Source: Verrucomicrobiia bacterium (GTDB lineage: Bacteria; Verrucomicrobiota; Verrucomicrobiia; Limisphaerales; JAEYXS01). Taken from it: a DNA stretch of 64,000 nt. How positions within the stretch are numbered: the stretch's first letter is position 1; each line of letters opens with the position of its first letter. Position numbers and translations under genes: made by a program. The stretch is from positions 1 to 64,000 of the forward strand of contig DASWYF010000047.1 in NCBI GenBank assembly GCA_036405135.1, written 5' to 3'. Shown piece after piece: positions 60,249 through 64,000 of this stretch. The notes below the pieces were generated by a model, which did no database searches, was not told where the DNA came from, and saw nothing but the letters and a program-made list of their open reading frames with translations.

Positions 60249-61219
60249 ATCCGCTAGTCACCATCGGTCTGCCCACTTACAAACGCTTCGCTTACCTGCA
60301 GGAAGCGGTCGCTGCCGCGTTGGCGCAAACGTATGCGCCTATCGAGGTGCTCATCAGTGATGACGGGCCCGGAACGGAGATAGGCCCGTGGTCCCGGTCG
60401 CTGGCGGAGCAAGATCCTCGCGTCCGCTATCAAAAAAATGCGCACAATCTCGGTTTGGCCGGGAACTGGAATGCTGTTGTGGAGGCTGCGCGCGGGGAAT
60501 GGCTGGTGCTGATGGGGGATGATGACCGGCTGTGTCCTGACTTTCTGGAAAAGCTGGTGCCTCTGGGGCAGCCGGATGTTTCCGTAGTTTTTGCCAATCA
60601 TTATCTGATCGATGAAGATGGTCACAGGCTGCTTGAAGCCAGCCGCCAGCATACGATCGACTACTCAAGGGACCAGATCCCGGCTGGCCGGCTGGTCAAT
60701 AAGGAGTGCTGGGTCTGGCGCAATGCCCTGCCCATGTGCAGTGCTATCGTACGAACTGAGGATGCCCGGAAGTTACGTTTCAAGGCGGACTTGAACACGC
60801 CCGAAATCGAGTTTTTCTTGCGTCTGGCCTGTGCCGGAGGTGGTTTTGTGTTCCATCCGGAGTATCTCATGGAGTATCGCACGCATTCCCAATCCGCCAC
60901 GACGGCGGGACTGTGGGGCGAACGGCTGGCGGATTACTTGTTACCCTTGCCGGTGAGTGCGGAAGCTGAGCCGTGGAAACGCCAGTTCATGAATGGTCTC
61001 CTGCCGGGTGCCGTGACCCGCGCCCTGTTGTTGGGGGAAAGTGGACGCGCGCGCAAATATCTCGACAGCCCCTACTATCCCGATAAGGGCGCGGGTGGTG
61101 CCGCCCGGTGCACACAACGCCTTTGCGCGTGGCTTCCGGGTGGTTGTACACTGTATCGTATGCTATTCTCGTTGCGCCACAAGGTGCTGGCGAGGCCCCC
61201 GGTCCCTCGCGTATCCTGA
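60245..61219 (+). CDS. Glycosyltransferase family 2
   Basis: A 324-residue GT-A enzyme beginning MNPLVTIGLPTYKRFAYLQE. IEVLISDDGPG and LVLMGDDDRLCPDFLEKL contain the acidic residues that bind the sugar nucleotide and Mn2+. The region EIEFFLRLACAGGGFVF is acceptor-associated. It starts with TTG overlapping the GT4 stop (TTGA), a strong sign of translational coupling, and runs to 61219, 8 bp before the ABC exporter start. It probably extends a polysaccharide or lipid-linked glycan. Confidence 0.88.
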   Translation: MNPLVTIGLPTYKRFAYLQEAVAAALAQTYAPIEVLISDDGPGTEIGPWSRSLAEQDPRVRYQKNAHNLGLAGNWNAVVEAARGEWLVLMGDDDRLCPDFLEKLVPLGQPDVSVVFANHYLIDEDGHRLLEASRQHTIDYSRDQIPAGRLVNKECWVWRNALPMCSAIVRTEDARKLRFKADLNTPEIEFFLRLACAGGGFVFHPEYLMEYRTHSQSATTAGLWGERLADYLLPLPVSAEAEPWKRQFMNGLLPGAVTRALLLGESGRARKYLDSPYYPDKGAGGAARCTQRLCAWLPGGCTLYRMLFSLRHKVLARPPVPRVS

Positions 61220-61227
61220 ACGAAACG

Positions 61228-63060
61228 ATGCGTACCGCGCTCAAGAGCACAGCCGAAGTCATCCGCATATTGTGGCGTTTGCGCCCTTATTTGAGGGGTG
61301 GACGCCATCTGATCCTTGCGGTGGTCATCGCGGCTTTTCTGGCCACGATGCTGGAGAGCATCGGGGTGGGGCTCTTGGTTCCCTTGCTTTCCTTGTTGCT
61401 GGAGGGTGAAGGGGCCGCGCCCATGCGGCCCATTTTGGTGATGCAGGATTGGATCCCCGGCAAGTCCACCTCCTTTTATGTGGGCGGATTCTGTCTGCTC
61501 GTGCTGACGGCCATCATCGGCAAGAATGTAGTGCTGTATCTAAGCCAAGTGCTGGCTGCCCGGCTGAAGAAACGCACTTCGGTGAATTTGCGTGATGCGC
61601 TTTTCCGCAAGTTGCAAAGCGCACCATTGAGCCTCTTTGAGCAACGGACTTCCGGCGAGCTTACCAACATCTGCTACAACGAGACGGGCCGGGCCAATTG
61701 CGCCATCGATTATCTGTTGCTCGGGGGGCAGCGAGTCAGCATGGCATTGCTCTATATGGCCATGCTGGTTTACATCTCCTGGCCGCTGAGCATTCTCACC
61801 GTCTGCCTCGGCTTCCTTATCGGCCTGTCGGTCAGTTCGATGCAGCGCAAGCTCAGTCAGCGCGGCAAGGAGGTCAGTGACAACAACCAGGAAGTCCTCA
61901 GTTGCCTGCATGATGCATTCAGCGGCATCCGCGTGGTGCGGGCCACGAACTCCCAGCAACGTGAGACCGATCGTTTTCACGAGGTCAACCTTAAGCAGGC
62001 CGCCACGGACGAAAAAGTGAGCCGTTACAACGCCATGATGTCCCCCTTGGGCGAAGTCATCGCAGTGATGGGTGCGATGGCCATCGTGGGGCTGGCTTAC
62101 TGGTTCTTTGTCAGCACCGGCAAGATGCGTGCACCACACTTGATGGCATATGGTTTCATCCTGTTGCGATTGCTGCCGCTGGTGAACCAGATCTATGGCC
62201 TTTTAGGCACGCTTGTATTTCTGGCGCCTGGTGTGCGGGAAGTGGAAACGTGGCTGACAGCACCGGACTTTCCTCAAAAGTCCTTTGGTGACAGCAAGTT
62301 CACCGACGTCAAAAAGGAGATATGCTTTGAGAATCTGGGCTTCACCTACGAGAACGGCACGGAAGCCATCAAGAATGTGAGCTTCGTCGTGCCAGCGGGC
62401 AAAACGGTCGCTCTGGTCGGCCCGTCGGGATCAGGAAAATCCACGCTTGCCTCCCTTTTGCTCCGCCTCCGCCAGCCTACGCAGGGCAGGATCAGTGTGG
62501 ATGGCACGGATTATTGGGAGTTTTCCGCGGCATCATGGCATCAGCGCGTTTCCGTGGTGGAACAAGAGGCATTTCTTTTCCACGACACGCTCCGGGCCAA
62601 CATCACGTACGGGCACGAGAAAAGTACTGAAGCGGATATCAAGCAGGCCATCACTGATGTGGCGCTGGAAGACGTGATCCAAGAGCTGCCGGAAGGTTTG
62701 GACACGATCGTGGGTGAGCGCGGCATGCTCCTCTCCGGCGGCCAACGTCAACGCCTGGCCATAGCAAGAACACTTGTCCGGCATCCTACAGTGATGGTTT
62801 TGGACGAAGCCACCTCGGCCTTGGACAACATCGCCGAACGGCAGGTGCAGGCCGCGCTGGAACGCGCCCGTCAGGGCCGCACAGTGGTCGTCATCGCTCA
62901 CCGCCTCTCCACGATCCGTAATGCTGACCATATCGTGGTGATGCAGAACGGGCAGGTCGCCGAGCAGGGCACGTGGGAACAACTCGTGGCGCGAAAAGGA
63001 CTCTTTGAAAAATTGGTCAGCCACAGCGGCATGACCCATCTCGCCGAAGCGACCGCATAG
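61228..63060 (+). CDS. ABC exporter (MsbA-like, fused TM and ATPase)
   Basis: A 610-residue half-transporter. Six transmembrane helices occupy about residues 30-330; the ATPase carries GPSGSGKST (Walker A, near 400), LSGGQRQRLAIARTLVR (signature) and VMVLDEATSALDN (Walker B), with the His switch in IAHRLSTIR. Such proteins form homodimers that flip lipid-linked glycans or lipids. ATG 61228 is the best start; the frame extends upstream over the GT2 gene. In this operon it likely exports the glycan built by the glycosyltransferases. Confidence 0.92.
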   Translation: MRTALKSTAEVIRILWRLRPYLRGGRHLILAVVIAAFLATMLESIGVGLLVPLLSLLLEGEGAAPMRPILVMQDWIPGKSTSFYVGGFCLLVLTAIIGKNVVLYLSQVLAARLKKRTSVNLRDALFRKLQSAPLSLFEQRTSGELTNICYNETGRANCAIDYLLLGGQRVSMALLYMAMLVYISWPLSILTVCLGFLIGLSVSSMQRKLSQRGKEVSDNNQEVLSCLHDAFSGIRVVRATNSQQRETDRFHEVNLKQAATDEKVSRYNAMMSPLGEVIAVMGAMAIVGLAYWFFVSTGKMRAPHLMAYGFILLRLLPLVNQIYGLLGTLVFLAPGVREVETWLTAPDFPQKSFGDSKFTDVKKEICFENLGFTYENGTEAIKNVSFVVPAGKTVALVGPSGSGKSTLASLLLRLRQPTQGRISVDGTDYWEFSAASWHQRVSVVEQEAFLFHDTLRANITYGHEKSTEADIKQAITDVALEDVIQELPEGLDTIVGERGMLLSGGQRQRLAIARTLVRHPTVMVLDEATSALDNIAERQVQAALERARQGRTVVVIAHRLSTIRNADHIVVMQNGQVAEQGTWEQLVARKGLFEKLVSHSGMTHLAEATA

Positions 63061-63073
63061 CCATACATCATTC

Positions 63074-63775
63074 ATGCGCGGGAAACTTAAAGAACTGTGG
63101 CATCGCCATCTGGACCGGAAACCCTGGGTTTTCCGCGACCGGTTCGGGCTGCGCTATCTGTTCACACCGCAGGATGACATAGCCCATTATTGCGACCGCA
63201 GCGCCGTCATTGATAATCCTTCATTTCTCGCCTATCTGCAGGAGGTGGTGAAGCCCGGCCAAACGTTTGTGGATCTCAGCCCGGTCATCGGTGGTGTCAC
63301 GATGCTGGTGGCGCAAAAGATGAAGGAGTCCGGTGCCGTTTTTGCGTTCGCCTCTGACGCTGATACGTATCGACAACTGGTGAACAACGTGGCGCTGAAC
63401 CGGCTTACTGCTACCGTTCGTGTGATAGGCCGGAACGTGTTGGGCTCGGCAGCCGCCCCGGCCTCAGCGACGCTGGACGAATTTGCCGCTAGTTGGAGCT
63501 GGACGGCGGTGGATCATCTGCGCCTGAAAGAGCCAGCGCTTCTGGCTTGCCTGAAAACGAGCGCCCCGGCCCTGCTCAAAGCTGGCCGCATCCGTGAAAT
63601 TTTGCTGGATGATGTGCCGCCGGCCGCCCTCTCAGACGCGGTTGCTGTGTTGCGGCAATGCGGGTTCACCGTGCAAATGCTTTCTGCCGAAGGGAAGTTT
63701 CAGCCGCTGGGCTCGAACACACCGTCGGCCCGGCTGAACCTTATCGCCACCCGTCTGGAGGCCACCCATGGCTGA
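63074..63775 (+). CDS. Degenerate FkbM-like methyltransferase
   Basis: A 233-residue protein. VKPGQTFVDLSPVIGGVTML corresponds to the SAM-binding strand and loop of FkbM methyltransferases (usual form DVGANIGYYT), with Ser-Pro in place of Gly-Ala. VFAFASDADTYRQLVNNVA matches the second SAM motif (AFEPDPETY). The core of the fold is kept, but the glycine-rich loop is altered, so methyl transfer is uncertain. FkbM proteins often modify sugars in glycan operons, which fits its place after the exporter. The stop overlaps the next gene by 8 bp. Confidence 0.7.
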   Translation: MRGKLKELWHRHLDRKPWVFRDRFGLRYLFTPQDDIAHYCDRSAVIDNPSFLAYLQEVVKPGQTFVDLSPVIGGVTMLVAQKMKESGAVFAFASDADTYRQLVNNVALNRLTATVRVIGRNVLGSAAAPASATLDEFAASWSWTAVDHLRLKEPALLACLKTSAPALLKAGRIREILLDDVPPAALSDAVAVLRQCGFTVQMLSAEGKFQPLGSNTPSARLNLIATRLEATHG

Positions 63776-64000
63776 CCCTCAAGCCTTGGGCAAACATCGC
63801 GCCTTTTGTCTCGCTGAAGACCGGGGCGGAGCGGAGATCGGCATCAAGTTCGCCATCCTCAGCTTGCGCGAGCATTGTCCAGAGGCGCATGTCTTTCTTT
63901 ACCGGCCCAATCCCATTCCGGAATTTCGTGAATGGCTCAGGCCGCATTCGGAGATGGTGACGCTCATCGACCACTGGCCCGCTGGTGCACAAGGATGGAA
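63768..64000 (+). CDS. Hypothetical protein, partial (glycan operon)
   Basis: The frame starts at ATG 63768, overlapping the FkbM-like stop, and runs off the right edge after 77 residues. It begins MADPQALGKHRAFCLAEDRG and includes FAILSLREHCPEAHVFLYR, a Rossmann-like N-terminus that resembles proteins of the glycosyltransferase type, but too little is visible for a firm assignment. Translational overlap places it in the same operon. Confidence 0.65.
   Translation, partial: MADPQALGKHRAFCLAEDRGGAEIGIKFAILSLREHCPEAHVFLYRPNPIPEFREWLRPHSEMVTLIDHWPAGAQGW

Overview
The window is chromosomal DNA of a Verrucomicrobiota bacterium, most likely of the Pedosphaera/Limisphaerales group (subdivision 3). 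The main evidence is the planctomycete/verrucomicrobial gene families PSCyt1-PSCyt2-PSD1 (DUF1549/DUF1553) and DUF1501 in two adjacent sets, a prepilin-like protein with an H-X9-DG C-terminus, many Tat and Sec secreted enzymes, and dispersed short palindromic repeats. This is inferred from gene content; there is no rRNA gene in the window and I saw no tRNA gene.

Layout. 1-2261: the intI end of a chromosomal integron. intI lies on + and, diverging from it on -, are an attI core, two attC sites and three gene cassettes (an RDD membrane protein, a 91-aa unknown and a truncated DUF2750-like protein). 2262-3893: a gene-free stretch rich in repeats. 3894-12816: housekeeping and envelope genes (aspartate kinase, two secreted paralogs, a metallo-beta-lactamase/beta-CASP nuclease, an LTA-synthase-like sulfatase, a GcvH-like lipoyl carrier, a cupin). 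13125-24591: a FadR-type regulator with its own operator, then PSD1, GH5-like hydrolase, DUF1501, PSD1 and DUF1501. A GxxExxY nuclease-like gene bounded by 28-bp inverted repeats separates the last two. 24642-34295: secreted proteins, a cysteine desulfurase-like enzyme and a SUKH protein. 34460-44267: receivers, ileS, a protein carrying two half-ACP domains, trmB, a FIST protein, a type 4 uracil-DNA glycosylase and a candidate structured RNA near 42.64-42.83 kb. 44273-49980: a minus-strand sialic-acid-type catabolic cluster (GntR regulator, NanA/DapA-family lyase, sialidase-like protein, sodium:solute symporter, esterase) with a TGGTATACCA operator. 50079-58862: an FG-GAP protein, a ThuA protein, a Sel1-repeat protein, a pseudopilin, a lipoprotein and an MFS transporter. 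59103-64000: a glycan synthesis/export operon (GT4, GT2, ABC exporter, degenerate FkbM protein, partial gene).

The most interesting items are the integron with a possibly damaged integrase, the inverted-repeat-bounded GxxExxY gene, the palindromic insertion kept in frame inside a PSD1 gene, the structured RNA with a very strong terminator, and the split-ACP protein. All family assignments come from reading motifs by eye; no database search was run.
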